Source: Bacteroidales bacterium (GTDB taxonomy: Bacteria > Bacteroidota > Bacteroidia > Bacteroidales > P3). From it: a stretch of DNA of 36,064 nucleotides. The notes beneath the pieces were generated by a model. That model searched no databases, was not told the origin of the DNA, and saw only the letters and a list, made by a program, of their open reading frames with translations. Shown here one piece after another: positions 17,801 through 28,810 of the stretch; position 1 is the first letter of the stretch; every line of letters starts with the position of its first letter. The position numbers and the translations under genes were made by a program. The DNA lies in NCBI GenBank assembly GCA_017479705.1, contig JAFVCA010000020.1:1-36064 (forward strand), read 5' to 3'.

Positions 17801-18297
17801 TCAACCAACGTTTTGGCGGCAACCGCTTCCGCACGCTTGTGCAGACCCACATCCTGCGCCCCCTGCTCCACAACGCCAATATCTACTTGGAGCAAATCAC
17901 CGACCGCTACAGGCTCACCTGCAGCGAGGAGAACGAAAAGCTCTCCATCCTGGTGCATGACCGCTACAACAAGGATGCGGTGCGCAGCGCCACCGTGCTT
18001 TCCGGCGGCGAACGCTTCATGGTCTCCTTAGCCCTCTCGCTGGCCCTCTCGTCGCTCAACAGACCCGACCTCAACGTCAACATCCTCTTCATTGACGAAG
18101 GCTTCGGCACCCTCGACGAAAAGAGCTTGGACAGCGTCATGTCGACCCTCGAAAAGCTGCAGGACATTGCCGGGCAGTCCAACCGCCGCGTGGGCATCAT
18201 CTCCCATCGCGAGGAACTCTACGAACGCATCCGCACACAGATACGCATCACCCGCCACGGCGAAGGGCGCAGCAAGGTGGAGACCGTGACCTCATAG
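14866..18297 (+). CDS. sbcC: Exonuclease subunit SbcC (Rad50-like SMC ATPase)
   Basis: ATPase arm of the SbcCD complex. From the ATG at 14866 the protein has 1143 residues and begins MKIKELHLRNIASIEQAD, the usual SbcC opening. An upstream in-frame ATG (14797) would add 23 residues inside sbcD and is unlikely. Walker A is GDTGVGKT. Long Gln/Ala/Leu/Glu-rich coiled coils flank a CPLCGQH zinc hook near residue 559, almost at mid-length as expected for a folded-back SMC arm. The C-terminal ATPase lobe has the LSGGERFMVSLALSLAL signature and Walker B ILFIDEGFGTLDE. All functional motifs are present. Confidence 0.96.
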   Translation: MKIKELHLRNIASIEQADINFETDLTDGVTGQPAPIFLIAGDTGVGKTALLDSISLALYKTTPRLESVSDPMNNEFRMFRDSEKAVGIKSISQYSRLGISYKDECYTEVVFEGNDKVEYRARLALGVNRKGGYSTPQWTVKAGNDDWVRVNHHDSQIEQAVGLSFTQFNRMAMLAQGQFAAFLCGEKKEREEILEQLTNTSIFSAYGMAIKSLYDRAKKNKDLAENALKTEQGHLLPPEQIADLQQTVERQTLLRADLTKQLQQLDNLLLCASRIADGRASASAAQGRIVAARSVMDSPDFKASKLLAETWDKTEEVRKQLDNKLKSEESIKINLQKVERCRQRFITLSSDLQWQDDQNQAKTRSLQAEKQWLDQQSELAQIYARLTEAVLLLDTYVRQNADASFLDKSRTDENSKTHQIENALAQAKSAYATAETAVNNKQGEIDQTTQQRAQLNPEATNSALDNVNNLLSLYSRWKERHSTIRQQHEALAQSQQLLSEQKKALAQADTAVNLKKETYKLTLDKHETLSTQYNTLKFGLDEDLKTLRHRLATEHAETCPLCGQHIEHIHLDQDFVNILSPLEQALRDAKQALDKATDERNQAQSLCDRLKGQYEAHNKELLSQQQSTLKEEEKLIQELSANGWQYGSELPALLDQQLLLLSRQKESLRHQQEEAEALQKKIQSQIKEKELLSKTLADAVGNLHATQSSLDRNKQNISDLTSRLNDTKHSIASLVLQINQLIGKPYPDWQNDVAATKLALRRKATEYQQRSTQHQTASSQLERTTELCLQMHDLQLQVLAYHQPWQQPYPPQPLPQPATLREWNELLTATGQLDARIKDAEAEQERSQSMLSAWYASSGQTEADLLHLMSQKDRLDQARKLIAETETALKSATDALNEAFRTIGDNRQKLNLPDADPDPDKAQLDADRARLNDQLDAATSQMALAASALKADADNRERAQQTLALFEKASQNHLRWSAINQRFGGNRFRTLVQTHILRPLLHNANIYLEQITDRYRLTCSEENEKLSILVHDRYNKDAVRSATVLSGGERFMVSLALSLALSSLNRPDLNVNILFIDEGFGTLDEKSLDSVMSTLEKLQDIAGQSNRRVGIISHREELYERIRTQIRITRHGEGRSKVETVTS

Positions 18298-18337
18298 CAC
18301 GGCAGCCCCCTTCGCAAAACCCACACACACGGCACAC

Positions 18338-18376
18338 AAAAAAGGGAACAACGCTCAATGGTTGTTCCCCTTTTTT
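18338..18376. terminator. Bidirectional intrinsic terminator, sbcC / araC-type gene
   Basis: GGGAACAAC (18344-18352) pairs with GTTGTTCCC (18361-18369) around an 8-nt loop. An A6 run precedes the stem and a T6 run follows (18371-18376), so it works on both strands. It lies between two convergent genes. Confidence 0.9.
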
Positions 18377-18399
18377 AGATTACTGTTGGGTCTATAGCC

Positions 18400-19311
18400 C
18401 TACTTCTGCAACCGGGCGCGCTCCTTCAAAGCCATCTTGCGGTACTCGTAGGGGGTCATGCCCGTTCTTCTCTTGAAGAAACGCACCACCTGCGGGGGTG
18501 AACTATACCCTATGATATCAGCTATTTCGTTCAGCGTGCGGCCCTTGGGCTCTGCAAGCAGCATTTTAATCTGGGTTTCAGTCCGCTGCTCTATCCACTT
18601 CTTCACCGTCTGGTGCGTCTCATTTTTGACAATGATGCTCAGATAGTTCTCCGACACATGGAGAGCCTTGGCATATTCCGCAATAGTGAGCGGGGGGTTA
18701 TCCAACGTCACCACCATATTGACAAACTCGGACTTGATTTGTTTGGCCCGTGGAATCTTCTGCCAGCTCAAATGGCCCGTGCGGGCATCGTACATCTGGT
18801 GAAGATAATAGAGCATCGACATTACAAGGTGCATCACATCCTCATTGGTGCGCACGGAACTATTGTCAATCTGCGAAAGCAGGGAGAAGTAGTACTCCAG
18901 TACCTTCAACTCTCTTTCCTCCATGTGGAAATACAACGTCTCGATACCCACCATCTCTTTCTCCTCCTCAGTTCCAAAATTAAAATCGAGCATCCAAGGT
19001 TCAATATCATTCGAATAGGACTCAATCAACAATATGTAATTGGAGGGGATAAGGAGCACGTCGCCCTTCCTTAACTCATAAGAAATGAAGTTAATCCTAA
19101 CCCTGGCAGCTCCTTCATGTATGTATACAATGCGGTTCTGGGAAACACGATTCGGCACTTCGAGCACAAAACGTTCCAGATACGGTTTTACTTTCATCAT
19201 CAACCTGTGGGAATCACCAAAAAAGTTGCCCCCACCCTGTTCCGTGGAGACGTATTCGTTTCCTTTCATTTCTTGATTCTGAACGGTTCTATTTCTACTT
19301 TTGTTTGCCAT
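18400..19311 (-). CDS. AraC-family transcriptional regulator 1
   Basis: The C-terminal two-helix-turn-helix domain is clear: TIAEYAKALHVSENYLSIIV, then a KWIEQRTETQIKMLL linker, then LNEIADIIGYSSPPQVVRFF and the family-typical RRTGMTPYEYRK. The N-terminal part is a cupin-like sensor domain (VRINFISYELRKGDVLLIPS). The ligand cannot be inferred. An upstream ATG at 19380 would add 23 basic residues but lies above the -7 box at 19332-19339, so the ATG at 19311 is preferred (303 residues). The domain layout and several motifs match the second AraC gene at 34384-35301, so the two are paralogues. Confidence 0.9.
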   Translation of the reverse strand: MANKSRNRTVQNQEMKGNEYVSTEQGGGNFFGDSHRLMMKVKPYLERFVLEVPNRVSQNRIVYIHEGAARVRINFISYELRKGDVLLIPSNYILLIESYSNDIEPWMLDFNFGTEEEKEMVGIETLYFHMEERELKVLEYYFSLLSQIDNSSVRTNEDVMHLVMSMLYYLHQMYDARTGHLSWQKIPRAKQIKSEFVNMVVTLDNPPLTIAEYAKALHVSENYLSIIVKNETHQTVKKWIEQRTETQIKMLLAEPKGRTLNEIADIIGYSSPPQVVRFFKRRTGMTPYEYRKMALKERARLQK

Positions 19312-19331
19312 ATTACTATTTCTTTTCCGTG

Positions 19332-19339
19332 CAAAAATA
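19332..19339 (-). promoter_or_regulatory. -7 box for AraC regulator 1
   Basis: TATTTTTG on the minus strand fits TAnnTTTG. A TTG at 19360-19358 is 18 bp upstream as a weak -33. The box is about 20 bp from the chosen ATG, giving a very short leader and supporting the shorter start. Confidence 0.5.
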
Positions 19340-19380
19340 CATTTTTTTTGGGAAAAACAATATTTTTTTTTACTTCTCAT

Positions 19381-19927
19381 TTAAAAATGCGAATCGATTC
19401 CCTCTACAAACACCTATTTACTAAGACATTATTATATGTTTCGACGAATCAAAAAAAATCACACACTTCAAAAAAAAAGTATTTTATTTCTTGAATACCG
19501 GCCTATACAATCGTGTTTTCAGCATTTTATACCATTACTTAAATATTATTCACATTGTGTGTTTTCCCGAGCCCGTAGCTTTCCCACTCTTTTTAACCCG
19601 AAGATTCGGTTTGGCTGTTTTAAAGACAAGCCCTTGCTCCGCTTCTTACAGGTTATTCCTTGCACACATCTCCTACATTTCTCCCAACTACCTTCAGCAA
19701 ATGAAACGCCAAGCGAGGGCTGACTGCAAGGGAACGAACGGAGCTGCAACAAATCAGCGCCGCAGGGCAGATGATGGACGGACGGGCCGCCCGCAGCCCT
19801 TGAAAGCAGCCTCCCCTGCCCTGCCACAGGCCCGCACCCTCCGGGAGCCGCAGACGGAGCGGAACCCGCACACACATAAACGGCACGGCGGCCAAGGCCG
19901 CGGCGGGTGACAGCCGCCGCACAGCCG
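19381..19927. other. Long gene-free region with a GC-rich island
   Basis: No supported gene. From 19381 to about 19690 the DNA is AT-rich with poly-A tracts. From about 19690 to 19925 it turns abruptly GC-rich, with GCGGCC-AA-GGCCGC at 19888-19901 and a GCGGCGG / CCGCCGC stem (19900-19906 with 19914-19920, 7-nt loop). Open frames that cross it have low-complexity Arg/Pro/Ala/Gly products and run into the neighbouring terminator and gene in the wrong frame. Confidence 0.6.
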
Positions 19928-19960
19928 AAAAAAAAGGCCACGACTTGCGTCGTAGCCTTA
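19928..19960 (-). terminator. Intrinsic terminator of the rpoBC superoperon
   Basis: On the minus strand AAGGCTACGAC and GTCGTGGCCTT pair (one A-C mismatch) around a 4-nt loop, followed by a U8 run. It lies 22 bp past the DUF3467 stop codon and ends the long tuf-rpoC-DUF3467 transcript. Confidence 0.88.
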
Positions 19961-19981
19961 AAACAGCGATATTGTTTAATA

Positions 19982-20305
19982 TCAGGCTTTCCCAAGGATG
20001 TCGTAGGGGACAGTGTCGGTGTTGACGGGGGCTTTCGGCTCAACGATGGGGCCGAAGTTGTGTTCGAACTTCTGCAGATTGTCGTTGAGGGCAGCCAGCA
20101 GGCGCTTGGCATGAATGGGGTTCATGATGACGCGCGAGCGCACCGTAGCGTTGGGGGTGCCGGGCAGCATCTGTGCAAAGTCGAGGATTATCTCGCTCGG
20201 GCTGTGAGAGATGATGGCCAGGTTGCTGTAGGTGCCGTTAGCCACGTCGGACGATACGTCCAACTTCAGATCGTTAGGGGCCTGTGGGTTGCGATTGTTT
20301 GCCAT
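19982..20305 (-). CDS. DUF3467 family protein
   Basis: A 107-residue small soluble protein matching DUF3467, found in many Bacteroidota immediately after rpoC. Visible features are a polar N-terminus, a SNLAIISHSPSEIILDFAQMLPGTPNATVRS-type core split by short strands, and an HAKRLLAALNDNLQKFE helix. The function is unknown; the core is also seen in phage and archaeal small proteins. It starts 13 bp after the rpoC stop, is followed by the operon terminator, and is therefore co-transcribed with RNA polymerase. Confidence 0.88.
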   Translation of the reverse strand: MANNRNPQAPNDLKLDVSSDVANGTYSNLAIISHSPSEIILDFAQMLPGTPNATVRSRVIMNPIHAKRLLAALNDNLQKFEHNFGPIVEPKAPVNTDTVPYDILGKA

Positions 20306-20318
20306 ATTGGTTCAATTG

Positions 20319-23300
20319 TTAAAGGTTTGCTTTTTCTAATTCTTCTTTGCTCCCCACAATAAGGTTTTCGTATTCGCGAAGACCGGTACCGGCGGGGATG
20401 AGGTGACCGACGATGACGTTCTCCTTCATGCCCTCGAGGAAGTCCTGGCGGGCATTGATGGCAGCCTCGGTGAGCACTTTGGTGGTCTCCTGGAAGGAGG
20501 CTGCGGAGATGAAACTCTTGGTCTGCAACGAGGCGCGGGTGATACCTTGGAGGATTTGCTTGGCAGTGGCAGGACGGGCGTCGCGGACGGTGATGAGCTG
20601 CTTGTCCTGACGGCGCAGGATGGAGTTCTCGTCGCGCAGACGGCGGGCAGAGATGATTTGTCCGATTTGGATGTTCTCGCTGTCGCCACTGTCTTCGACC
20701 ACTTTCATGCCGAAGATTTCGTCGTTGGTCTCGTGGAAGTCGATTTTGTTGACCAGCTCGCCTTCGAGGTAGCGGGTGTCGCCCGGGTCGGCGATTTCCA
20801 CCTTGCGCATCATCTGGCGGACGATGACTTCGAAGTGCTTGTCGTTGATCTTCACACCTTGCAGACGGTATACTTCCTGCACCTCGTTGACGATGTACTC
20901 CTGCACCTTCATCGGGCCCTTGATGGCGAGGATGTCGGCAGGGGTGATGGCACCGTCGGAGAGCGGCGTGCCGGCCTTGACATAGTCGCTGTCCTGGGCA
21001 AGGATTTGCTTGGAGGTGGGGATGAGGTAGGTGCGCTGTTCGCCGGTCTTGCTGATGATGGTGATTTGACGGTTGTTGCGCTTGAGCTTCTTGTCGATGG
21101 AGACAATACCGTCGATTTCAGCCACGATGGCGGGGTCGGACGGGTTGCGGGCCTCGAAGAGCTCGGTGACGCGGGGCAGACCGCCGGTGATATCGCCAGC
21201 CTTGCCGAAACTGCGAGGAATCTTTACCATGATGTCACCGGCCTTGAGTTGCTGGCCTTGGTCAACACCGATGTGGGCACCGACAGGGAGGTCGTAGACT
21301 TTGAGGATGTTGCCATCGCCATCGACGATGTTGAGGGTGGGGTTCTTGGTGCGTTGGCGGCTTTCGATGACTACCTTGTCCTGAAGACCGGTCTGGGCAT
21401 CGCTCTCGACACGGTAGGTGACGTTCTCGATAACATTCTCGAAGGAGACGCGACCGGCCACATCGGAGATGATGACGGCATTGTAGGGGTCCCATTCGGC
21501 AATGAGGTCGTTCTTTGCCAGGTGGTCGCCGGTTTGCTTGTAGAGCTTGGCACCGTAGGGCAGCAGGGCGGAGAAGAGGGTGACGTTGGTGTTCTCGTCG
21601 ACGATGCGCATCTCGGCAGAACGGCCAATGACAATCTGGTATTCGCTGCCATCGTTGTCGCTATAGGGGATGGAACGGAGTTCGTCGATTTCAAGACGGC
21701 CTTCGTACTTGGCTGTGAGGCTGGAGTTGGTACCGATGTTACCACCAGCAACACCGCCGACGTGGAAGGTACGGAGGGTAAGCTGGGTACCAGGCTCACC
21801 GATGGCCTGTGCGGCAATGACGCCGACGGCTTCGCCCTTCTGAACCATTTTGCCGGTGGCAAGGTTACGGCCATAGCACTTGGCGCAGACGCCGTGCTTG
21901 GCCTCGCAGGTGAGCACGGAGCGGATTTCGACCTCCTCGATGGGAGACTCGTCGATGATTTTGCAGATTTCTTCGGTGAGTTCCTGACCGGCGGCAACGA
22001 TGAGCTCGCCAGTGTGGGGATGGTAGATGTCGTGGACGGAGGTACGGCCGAGCAGTTTTTCGCCCAAGGAGACGACAATGTCTTCACCTTTCTTGAGGGC
22101 GGTGGTGGGCAGACCGCGCAGGGTGCCGCAGTCCTCGGTGGTGATGATGACATCGTGTGCCACGTCGACCAGACGACGGGTGAGGTAACCAGCGTCAGCA
22201 GTCTTAAGAGCGGTATCGGCCAAACCTTTACGGGCACCGTGAGTGGAGATGAAGTACTCCAGCACGGAAAGGCCTTCTTTAAAGTTGGAGATAATGGGGT
22301 TCTCGATAATTTCGTTGCCGGCGGCACCTGCTTTCTGAGGCTTGGCCATCAGTCCGCGCATGCCGGAGAGCTGACGAATCTGCTCCTTACTACCACGAGC
22401 ACCGGAATCGTACATCATATAGATGGGGTTGAAGCCCTGGTTGTCGGCCTTGAGCTGCTTCATGAGGGTTTCGGTGAGGCGGTTGTTGGTGTTGGTCCAA
22501 ATATCGATGACGTGGTTGTAACGTTCGTTATTGGTGATAAGACCCATGGAGTACTGGCCGAGCACTTCTTCGACTTCGTCGTTGGCCTTGGCGATGAGTT
22601 CCTCTTTTTCGGCGGGGATGATGACGTCGCCCAAGTTGAAGGAGAGGCCGCCACGGAAAGCCTGGCGATAACCCATGTTCTTGATGTCGTCGAGGAAGTT
22701 GGCGGTGACGGCATTGCCGCAAGCGGTGAAGAGGTCGCCGATGATGTCGCGGAGCGATTTCTTGCCAAGGACCTGGTTGACGTAGCCGTATTCCTTAGGC
22801 ACAACTTCGTTAAAGATGACACGGCCCACGGTGGTGCGGATGCGGTCGGTCTTGATGAAGTGGCCTTTGGCGTCGAGGATGGGGTAGCCGTCCTTGTCGC
22901 GCTTGATTTCGTATTCGGTACGGCTGCGTTCGGCGATTTCGGCAGGAGTGCTACAATCAATATCGGTGAGAAGGTTGCCGTCGCGGTCTTTGATGACTTC
23001 CATAAAGGTCTTGTCGGTTTTGACGAACTGGAATTCATCGCGGCCTTCGGCATCGATGCGGACGCTGATGCAGGCGTTGAGGGAGACGCGCTTCTCATTG
23101 TAGGCAATGATAACCTCTTCGGGCGAATAGAAACGATAGCCTTCGCCTTTGACAATTTCGGTCTCGGTGGTGCGGCGGGGCTTGGTCATGTAGTACAGAC
23201 CAAGGACCATGTCCTGCGAGGGGACGGTGATAGGAGCACCGTTGGCGGGGTTGAGGATGTTGTGGGTGGAGAGCATGAGGAGCTGGGCCTCAAGGACGGC

Positions 23301-24788
23301 AGCGTTGCCCAGAGGGACGTGGACTGCCATCTGGTCGCCGTCGAAGTCGGCATTGAAGCCGGTACAGACCAGCGGGTGCAGACGGATGGCTTTACCCTCG
23401 ACCAGTTTGGGCTGGAAGGCCTGGATACCCAGACGGTGCAGCGTAGGAGCACGGTTGAGCATGATGGGGTGGCCTTTCAGGATATTCTCAAGGATTTCCC
23501 ACACGACGGGGTCCTTGCGGTCCACAACGCGCTTGGCGGACTTGACGGTCTTGACCAAGCCGCGTTCGAGGAGTTTGCGAATGATAAAGGGTTTGAAGAG
23601 CTCGGAGGCCATGTCTTTGGGCAGACCGCACTCGTGCATCTTGAGTTCAGGACCCACGACGATGACGGAACGTCCGGAATAGTCGACACGCTTACCAAGG
23701 AGGTTCTGACGGAAACGACCTTGCTTACCCTTCAGTGAGTCGGAGAGGGACTTGAGGGAACGGTTGCTGTCGGACTTGACGCTGGAGACCTTGCGGCTGT
23801 TGTCGAAGAGGGAGTCGACGGATTCCTGAAGCATGCGCTTCTCATTGCGCATGATGACTTCGGGGGCTTTGATCTCGAACAGTCTCTTCAGACGGTTGTT
23901 GCGGATGATGACACGACGGTAGAGCTCGTTGATGTCGGAGGTGGCGAAACGGCCACCATCCAGGGGTACGAGCGGACGGAGGTCAGGGGGGATGACGGGG
24001 ATGATGGTCATAATCATCCACTCCGGACGGTTGTCCATGCCACGCTCCTGCATGCGACGACGGCTCTCGCGGAAAGCCTCGACGATGTTCAGACGCTTGA
24101 GGGCCTCTTGTTTGCGCTGGTTGGAGGATTCTTTGGAGGCACGGTCGCGGAGCTCGAAGCTGATTTGGTCGAGATCGAGTTCGCAGAGCAGCTTGTAGAG
24201 GGCCTCGGAGCCCATACCAACGATGAATTTGTTGGGGTCGGAGTCGTCAAGCTGGTCATTGCCTTCGGGGAGGTTCTCCATGATGGCATAGTATTCCTCT
24301 TCGGCCAGAAGGTCGAGTTTTTTGACGGGCATGTCGTTGAGGGTGGCACGGCCCGGCTGGAGGACGATGTACTTCTCGTAGTATATAACCTGCTCCAGTT
24401 TCTTGCTGGGGACGTCGAGCAGGGTTCCTATCTTGTTGGGGAGGGAACGGAAAAACCAGATATGGGCGACAGGGACGGTGAGCTCGATATGTCCCATGCG
24501 CTCGCGACGGACTTTCTTTTCGGTAACCTCGACACCGCAACGGTCGCAGACAATGCCTTTGTAGCGGATGCGCTTGTACTTGCCGCAATGGCACTCCCAG
24601 TCGCGCGTGGGGCCGAAAATCTTCTCGCAGAAGAGGCCGTCGCGCTCGGGTTTGTAGGTGCGGTAGTTGATAGTCTCAGGCTTGGTCACTTCGCCATAGG
24701 AGCGCTTCTTGATAGACTCAGGCGATGCCAGACTGACGGTTATCGAATTGAAATCATTTCTTAACTGTGATTCTTGTTTAAAAGCCAT
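20319..24788 (-). CDS. rpoC: RNA polymerase subunit beta'
   Basis: Catalytic subunit of RNA polymerase, 1489 residues. The N-terminal zinc-binding cysteines are C66, C68, C81 and C84 (CHCGK, CDRC). The catalytic magnesium loop [12 protein letters not shown] is intact. The second zinc site is visible in the C-terminal half ([13 protein letters not shown]), as are the bridge-helix/trigger-loop region around HVGGVAGG and the C-terminal domain ending in [10 protein letters not shown]. The start follows rpoB by 62 bp. A 1111-codon open frame on the opposite strand within this gene is a codon-usage artefact. Confidence 0.98.
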   Translation of the reverse strand: MAFKQESQLRNDFNSITVSLASPESIKKRSYGEVTKPETINYRTYKPERDGLFCEKIFGPTRDWECHCGKYKRIRYKGIVCDRCGVEVTEKKVRRERMGHIELTVPVAHIWFFRSLPNKIGTLLDVPSKKLEQVIYYEKYIVLQPGRATLNDMPVKKLDLLAEEEYYAIMENLPEGNDQLDDSDPNKFIVGMGSEALYKLLCELDLDQISFELRDRASKESSNQRKQEALKRLNIVEAFRESRRRMQERGMDNRPEWMIMTIIPVIPPDLRPLVPLDGGRFATSDINELYRRVIIRNNRLKRLFEIKAPEVIMRNEKRMLQESVDSLFDNSRKVSSVKSDSNRSLKSLSDSLKGKQGRFRQNLLGKRVDYSGRSVIVVGPELKMHECGLPKDMASELFKPFIIRKLLERGLVKTVKSAKRVVDRKDPVVWEILENILKGHPIMLNRAPTLHRLGIQAFQPKLVEGKAIRLHPLVCTGFNADFDGDQMAVHVPLGNAAVLEAQLLMLSTHNILNPANGAPITVPSQDMVLGLYYMTKPRRTTETEIVKGEGYRFYSPEEVIIAYNEKRVSLNACISVRIDAEGRDEFQFVKTDKTFMEVIKDRDGNLLTDIDCSTPAEIAERSRTEYEIKRDKDGYPILDAKGHFIKTDRIRTTVGRVIFNEVVPKEYGYVNQVLGKKSLRDIIGDLFTACGNAVTANFLDDIKNMGYRQAFRGGLSFNLGDVIIPAEKEELIAKANDEVEEVLGQYSMGLITNNERYNHVIDIWTNTNNRLTETLMKQLKADNQGFNPIYMMYDSGARGSKEQIRQLSGMRGLMAKPQKAGAAGNEIIENPIISNFKEGLSVLEYFISTHGARKGLADTALKTADAGYLTRRLVDVAHDVIITTEDCGTLRGLPTTALKKGEDIVVSLGEKLLGRTSVHDIYHPHTGELIVAAGQELTEEICKIIDESPIEEVEIRSVLTCEAKHGVCAKCYGRNLATGKMVQKGEAVGVIAAQAIGEPGTQLTLRTFHVGGVAGGNIGTNSSLTAKYEGRLEIDELRSIPYSDNDGSEYQIVIGRSAEMRIVDENTNVTLFSALLPYGAKLYKQTGDHLAKNDLIAEWDPYNAVIISDVAGRVSFENVIENVTYRVESDAQTGLQDKVVIESRQRTKNPTLNIVDGDGNILKVYDLPVGAHIGVDQGQQLKAGDIMVKIPRSFGKAGDITGGLPRVTELFEARNPSDPAIVAEIDGIVSIDKKLKRNNRQITIISKTGEQRTYLIPTSKQILAQDSDYVKAGTPLSDGAITPADILAIKGPMKVQEYIVNEVQEVYRLQGVKINDKHFEVIVRQMMRKVEIADPGDTRYLEGELVNKIDFHETNDEIFGMKVVEDSGDSENIQIGQIISARRLRDENSILRRQDKQLITVRDARPATAKQILQGITRASLQTKSFISAASFQETTKVLTEAAINARQDFLEGMKENVIVGHLIPAGTGLREYENLIVGSKEELEKANL

Positions 24789-24850
24789 CTTGTTATTGTA
24801 GAATTAAGAATTAAGACTATGTTGCTTGCGGGGATAATCTCAATTCAGAA

Positions 24851-27800
24851 TTAATCAAATGTTACCTCTAATCCTAAGCCACGGAGCTCGTGGACCAGGA
24901 CGTTGAACGACTCGGGAATGCCGGGGACAGGCATGTTGTCGCCCTTGACGATGGACTCGTATGCCTTGGCACGGCCCATGACATCGTCGGACTTGACGGT
25001 GAGGACTTCCTGCAAGACATGGGAAGCGCCGAAGGCTTCAAGAGCCCAGACTTCCATCTCACCGAAACGCTGACCGCCGAAGTTGGCTTTACCGCCAAGG
25101 GGCTGCTGGGTGATGAGGGAGTACGGTCCGATGCTGCGGGCATGCATCTTGTCGTCAATCATGTGGTGGAGCTTGAGCATGTAGATGTAGCCGACGGTGG
25201 CGGGCTGGTCGAAGCGGTCGCCGGTTTCGCCATCGTAGAGATAGGTGCGGCCATTCTCAGGGAGGCCAGCCTCACGCATATAGCCATTAATCTGCTCAAG
25301 GGTGGCACCATCGAAGATGGGAGTCTTGAAACGCTTGTTGAGTTTCTTGCCAGCCCAGCCCAAGACGGTCTCGTAAATCTGACCCAGATTCATACGCGAG
25401 GGCACACCCAGAGGGTTAAGGACGATGTCGACAGGAGTACCGTCGGCCAAGAAGGGCATGTCTTCTGCACGCACAATCTTGGACACAATACCCTTGTTAC
25501 CGTGACGGCCTGCCATCTTATCACCGATGCGCAGTTTGCGCTTCATGGCGATGTAGACTTTGGCCATCTGGACGATTCCGCTCGGAAGGTCGTCGCCGAC
25601 GGTGAGTGCGAACTTCTTACGGGTGAAGCGGCCACTGATTTCGCGGTTCTTGATATTATAGTTGTTCAGGAGGTCTTTAATCAGATCGTTGGTCTCCTTA
25701 TCAGAAGTCCACTTGTTGGGGCTGACTTCGGTATAGTCGATGGCATGGAGAGCCTTGGAGGTGAACTTGACCTTCTTGGGGATGAGTTCTTCCTTGTGGT
25801 TGGTGTAGACACCATTGGAGGTCTTGCCGGCAAGGATGATGAGCAGCCGGTCGACGAGCTTTTCCTTCAGCTCTTTCAGCTCTTGGTTGTACTCCTCTTC
25901 GGGTTTGGCAAGGAGTTCTTTTTCCTTGGCACGCTGCTTGCGGTCGCGGATGATGCGGGCAAAGAGTTTCTTGTCGATGACCACACCACGCACCGAAGGC
26001 GGAACCTTGAGGGAAGCGTCCTTGACGTCGCCAGCCTTGTCGCCAAAGATGGCACGGAGCAGCTTCTCTTCGGGAGAGGGGTCGGACTCGCCCTTGGGCG
26101 TAATCTTACCAATGAGGATGTCGCCCTCCTTCACCTCGGCACCGATGCGGATGATACCATTCTCATCCAGGTCCTTGGTGGCGTCGTTGCTGACGTTGGG
26201 AATATCGCGGGTGAGTTCCTCAAGACCGCGCTTGGTTTCGCGCACTTCGAGGGTGTACTCTTCGACGTGGACGGAGGTGAAAATATCCTCGCGAACGACA
26301 CGCTCGGAAATCACGACAGCATCCTCGAAGTTGTAGCCTTTCCATGGCATGAATGCCACCATCATGTTGCGTCCGAGAGCAAGCTCACCACCCTGAGTGG
26401 CGTAACCCTCGCAAAGCACCTGTCCCTTCTTCACCTTATCGCCTTTCTTGACGATAGGACGGAGGTTGATGGAGGTAGAGTGGTTGGTGCGCTGATAGCG
26501 GGTGAGGCGATATTCATGAACGTCGTCGTCGAAGGAGACGAGACGCTCTTTCTCGGTACGATTATGACGGATAACAATCTTGGTAGAGTCGACATATTCA
26601 ACCACACCGTCGCCCAAAGCGTTGAGCAGCACGCGGCTGTCCTCGGCGACAGATTTCTCGATACCCGTACCGACAATGGGGATTTCGGGGTTGAGCAGCG
26701 GCACGGCCTGACGCATCATGTTCGATCCCATCAGGGCACGGTTAGCATCGTCGTGCTCCAAGAAAGGAATCAGCGAAGCAGCAATGGATGCAATCTGGTT
26801 CGAACCCATGTCGATAAGGTCAATCTCTTCCGGCGAAACAATGGGGAAGTCGGCCTGACGACGGGCCTTGATGCGCTGGGCAATGATGTTGCCGTTCTCG
26901 TCCTGGGGAGTGGTGGCTTGTGCAACGGTCTTGTTCTCCTCCAGCTCGGCGGTATAATAGGTGGGCTCTTCGTCCAGCATTACGCGGCCATTGACAACAC
27001 GGCGATAGGGTGTCTCAATAAAACCAAGGTTGTTAATCTTGGCATAGACACACAACGATGAAATCAGACCGATGTTGGGGCCTTCAGGGGTCTCGATGGT
27101 GCAGAGACGGCCATAATGGGTATAGTGAACGTCGCGGACTTCGAAACCTGCGCGCTCACGAGACAGACCACCAGGACCCAGAGCGGAGATACGACGCTTG
27201 TGCGTCACCTCGGCCAAGGGGTTGGTCTGGTCCATGAACTGCGACAACTGGTTGGTGCCGAAGAAAGAGTTGATGACTGACGAAAGCGTCTTGGCATTGA
27301 TCAACTCCGTCGGGGTGAAAACCTCGTTATCGCGCACATTCATACGTTCACGGATGGTGCGGGACATACGGGCAAGACCCACACCAAACTGGTTGTAAAG
27401 CTGCTCGCCTGCGGTACGGACACGACGGTTGGACAAGTGGTCAATATCGTCCACGTCGGCTTTCTGGTTGATAAGTTGAACCAGATATTTAATAATGGAG
27501 GTAATATCCGTCTGAGTCAGGACACGCACCGAGTCAGGGATGTCCAAATTCAGTTTGGTATTGATCCGGTAACGACCCACCTCGCCGAGGTCGTAGCGTT
27601 TGTCGGAGAAGAACAATTTTTCAATGATGCCGCGAGCGGTCTCTTCGTCAGGAGGTTCAGCATTGCGCAACTGACGATAGATATACTCAACAGCCTCTTT
27701 TGAGTTGTTGGAGGTGTCCTTCTTCAGGGTGTTATAAATGACTGAATAGTCGATGCCGTCGTGGTCCTCGACCTTGACCAGAATAGTCTTGACATCGAGT

Positions 27801-28681
27801 TCAAGAATTTTTTCAATGTCTTCTTCGGTAAGCTCCTTGTCTCGCTCAATGACAACTTCGGTACGCTCCATGGAGACGACTTCACCAGTGTCCTCGTCGA
27901 CAAAGTCTTCCGTCCACGAATCCACAACACGGGCGGCCAATTGCTTACCAATAACCTTTTTCAGGTTGGATTTGGAGACCTTCACCTCTTCGGCAAGGGA
28001 GAAGATGTCCAGAATGTCTTTATCCGTTTCAAAACCGACTGCTCTCAAAAGGGTGGTGATTGGGAGCTTCTTCTTACGGTCAATGTACGCATACATCACA
28101 TTATTGATGTCGGTGGTGAATTCCATCCATGAGCCTTTGAAGGGGATGATACGGGCAGAATAGAGCTGTGTACCATTAGAGTGGAACTGGGTGCCGAAGA
28201 AAACGCCGGGGGAACGGTGCAGCTGCGAGACAACCACACGCTCGGCGCCATTAATGACGAAAGTACCCTTGGGCGTCATGTAGGGTATCATACCCAAATA
28301 AACAGGCTGTTCAATGGCCTGAAAATCTTCGTTCTCGGGATCGTTGCACGAGAGTTTCAACTTGGCTTTCAGCGGGACACTGTAGGTCAGACCTCGCTCA
28401 ATACACTCTTCAATGGTATAGCGCGGGGGATCAATATAATAGTCAAGAAACTCTAACGTGAAATTATTCCGTGCATCTGAAATGGGGAAATTCTCTTTGA
28501 ACACTTTAAAGAGTCCTTCATCCAGTCGATTATCCGGATTGGTCTCAATCTGGAAGAAATCCTGGAATGATTTCAGCTGTATGTCGAGAAAGTCCGGGTA
28601 TTCGTATTTGCGAACAGATGCAAAATTTACTACCTCGATAGGTTGTTCGATGGGTTGTTCGATAGGTTGATTGTTATCCAA
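24851..28681 (-). CDS. rpoB: RNA polymerase subunit beta
   Basis: Second-largest RNA polymerase subunit, 1276 residues. The rifampicin-binding cluster reads [20 protein letters not shown] followed by ISALGPGGL. It has wild-type Asp, His and Ser at the positions equivalent to E. coli 516, 526 and 531, so target-site rifampicin resistance is not expected. The C-terminal [21 protein letters not shown] and [13 protein letters not shown] motifs are present. The N-terminus carries three tandem QPIE units (28634-28669). The gene is separated from rplL by 191 bp containing a strong hairpin. Confidence 0.98.
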   Translation of the reverse strand: MDNNQPIEQPIEQPIEVVNFASVRKYEYPDFLDIQLKSFQDFFQIETNPDNRLDEGLFKVFKENFPISDARNNFTLEFLDYYIDPPRYTIEECIERGLTYSVPLKAKLKLSCNDPENEDFQAIEQPVYLGMIPYMTPKGTFVINGAERVVVSQLHRSPGVFFGTQFHSNGTQLYSARIIPFKGSWMEFTTDINNVMYAYIDRKKKLPITTLLRAVGFETDKDILDIFSLAEEVKVSKSNLKKVIGKQLAARVVDSWTEDFVDEDTGEVVSMERTEVVIERDKELTEEDIEKILELDVKTILVKVEDHDGIDYSVIYNTLKKDTSNNSKEAVEYIYRQLRNAEPPDEETARGIIEKLFFSDKRYDLGEVGRYRINTKLNLDIPDSVRVLTQTDITSIIKYLVQLINQKADVDDIDHLSNRRVRTAGEQLYNQFGVGLARMSRTIRERMNVRDNEVFTPTELINAKTLSSVINSFFGTNQLSQFMDQTNPLAEVTHKRRISALGPGGLSRERAGFEVRDVHYTHYGRLCTIETPEGPNIGLISSLCVYAKINNLGFIETPYRRVVNGRVMLDEEPTYYTAELEENKTVAQATTPQDENGNIIAQRIKARRQADFPIVSPEEIDLIDMGSNQIASIAASLIPFLEHDDANRALMGSNMMRQAVPLLNPEIPIVGTGIEKSVAEDSRVLLNALGDGVVEYVDSTKIVIRHNRTEKERLVSFDDDVHEYRLTRYQRTNHSTSINLRPIVKKGDKVKKGQVLCEGYATQGGELALGRNMMVAFMPWKGYNFEDAVVISERVVREDIFTSVHVEEYTLEVRETKRGLEELTRDIPNVSNDATKDLDENGIIRIGAEVKEGDILIGKITPKGESDPSPEEKLLRAIFGDKAGDVKDASLKVPPSVRGVVIDKKLFARIIRDRKQRAKEKELLAKPEEEYNQELKELKEKLVDRLLIILAGKTSNGVYTNHKEELIPKKVKFTSKALHAIDYTEVSPNKWTSDKETNDLIKDLLNNYNIKNREISGRFTRKKFALTVGDDLPSGIVQMAKVYIAMKRKLRIGDKMAGRHGNKGIVSKIVRAEDMPFLADGTPVDIVLNPLGVPSRMNLGQIYETVLGWAGKKLNKRFKTPIFDGATLEQINGYMREAGLPENGRTYLYDGETGDRFDQPATVGYIYMLKLHHMIDDKMHARSIGPYSLITQQPLGGKANFGGQRFGEMEVWALEAFGASHVLQEVLTVKSDDVMGRAKAYESIVKGDNMPVPGIPESFNVLVHELRGLGLEVTFD

Positions 28682-28810
28682 GGGACTTAATAATTAAGAT
28701 TTGACAACTTACAAATGATAGTTTCTGCTTGTTACTGCTCCTTCGGAGAGGGATATAGGGAGTCTAAAAGAACCTTGCCATGCTTCAGGAAAATCAAATT
28801 GCATAGCAAA

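Noticed and set aside
19546-20112. 188-codon minus-strand frame across the GC island
   Set aside because: It runs out of frame through the DUF3467 gene and the operon terminator and has no recognisable domain.
20403-23738. Plus-strand frame of 1111 codons inside rpoC
   Set aside because: It is fully antisense to a clear rpoC, its product is Val/Asp/Gly/Glu-rich with no domain, and codon bias explains the open frame.
24851-28681. Possible rifampicin-resistance substitutions in RpoB
   Set aside because: The residues equivalent to E. coli D516, H526 and S531 are all wild type.
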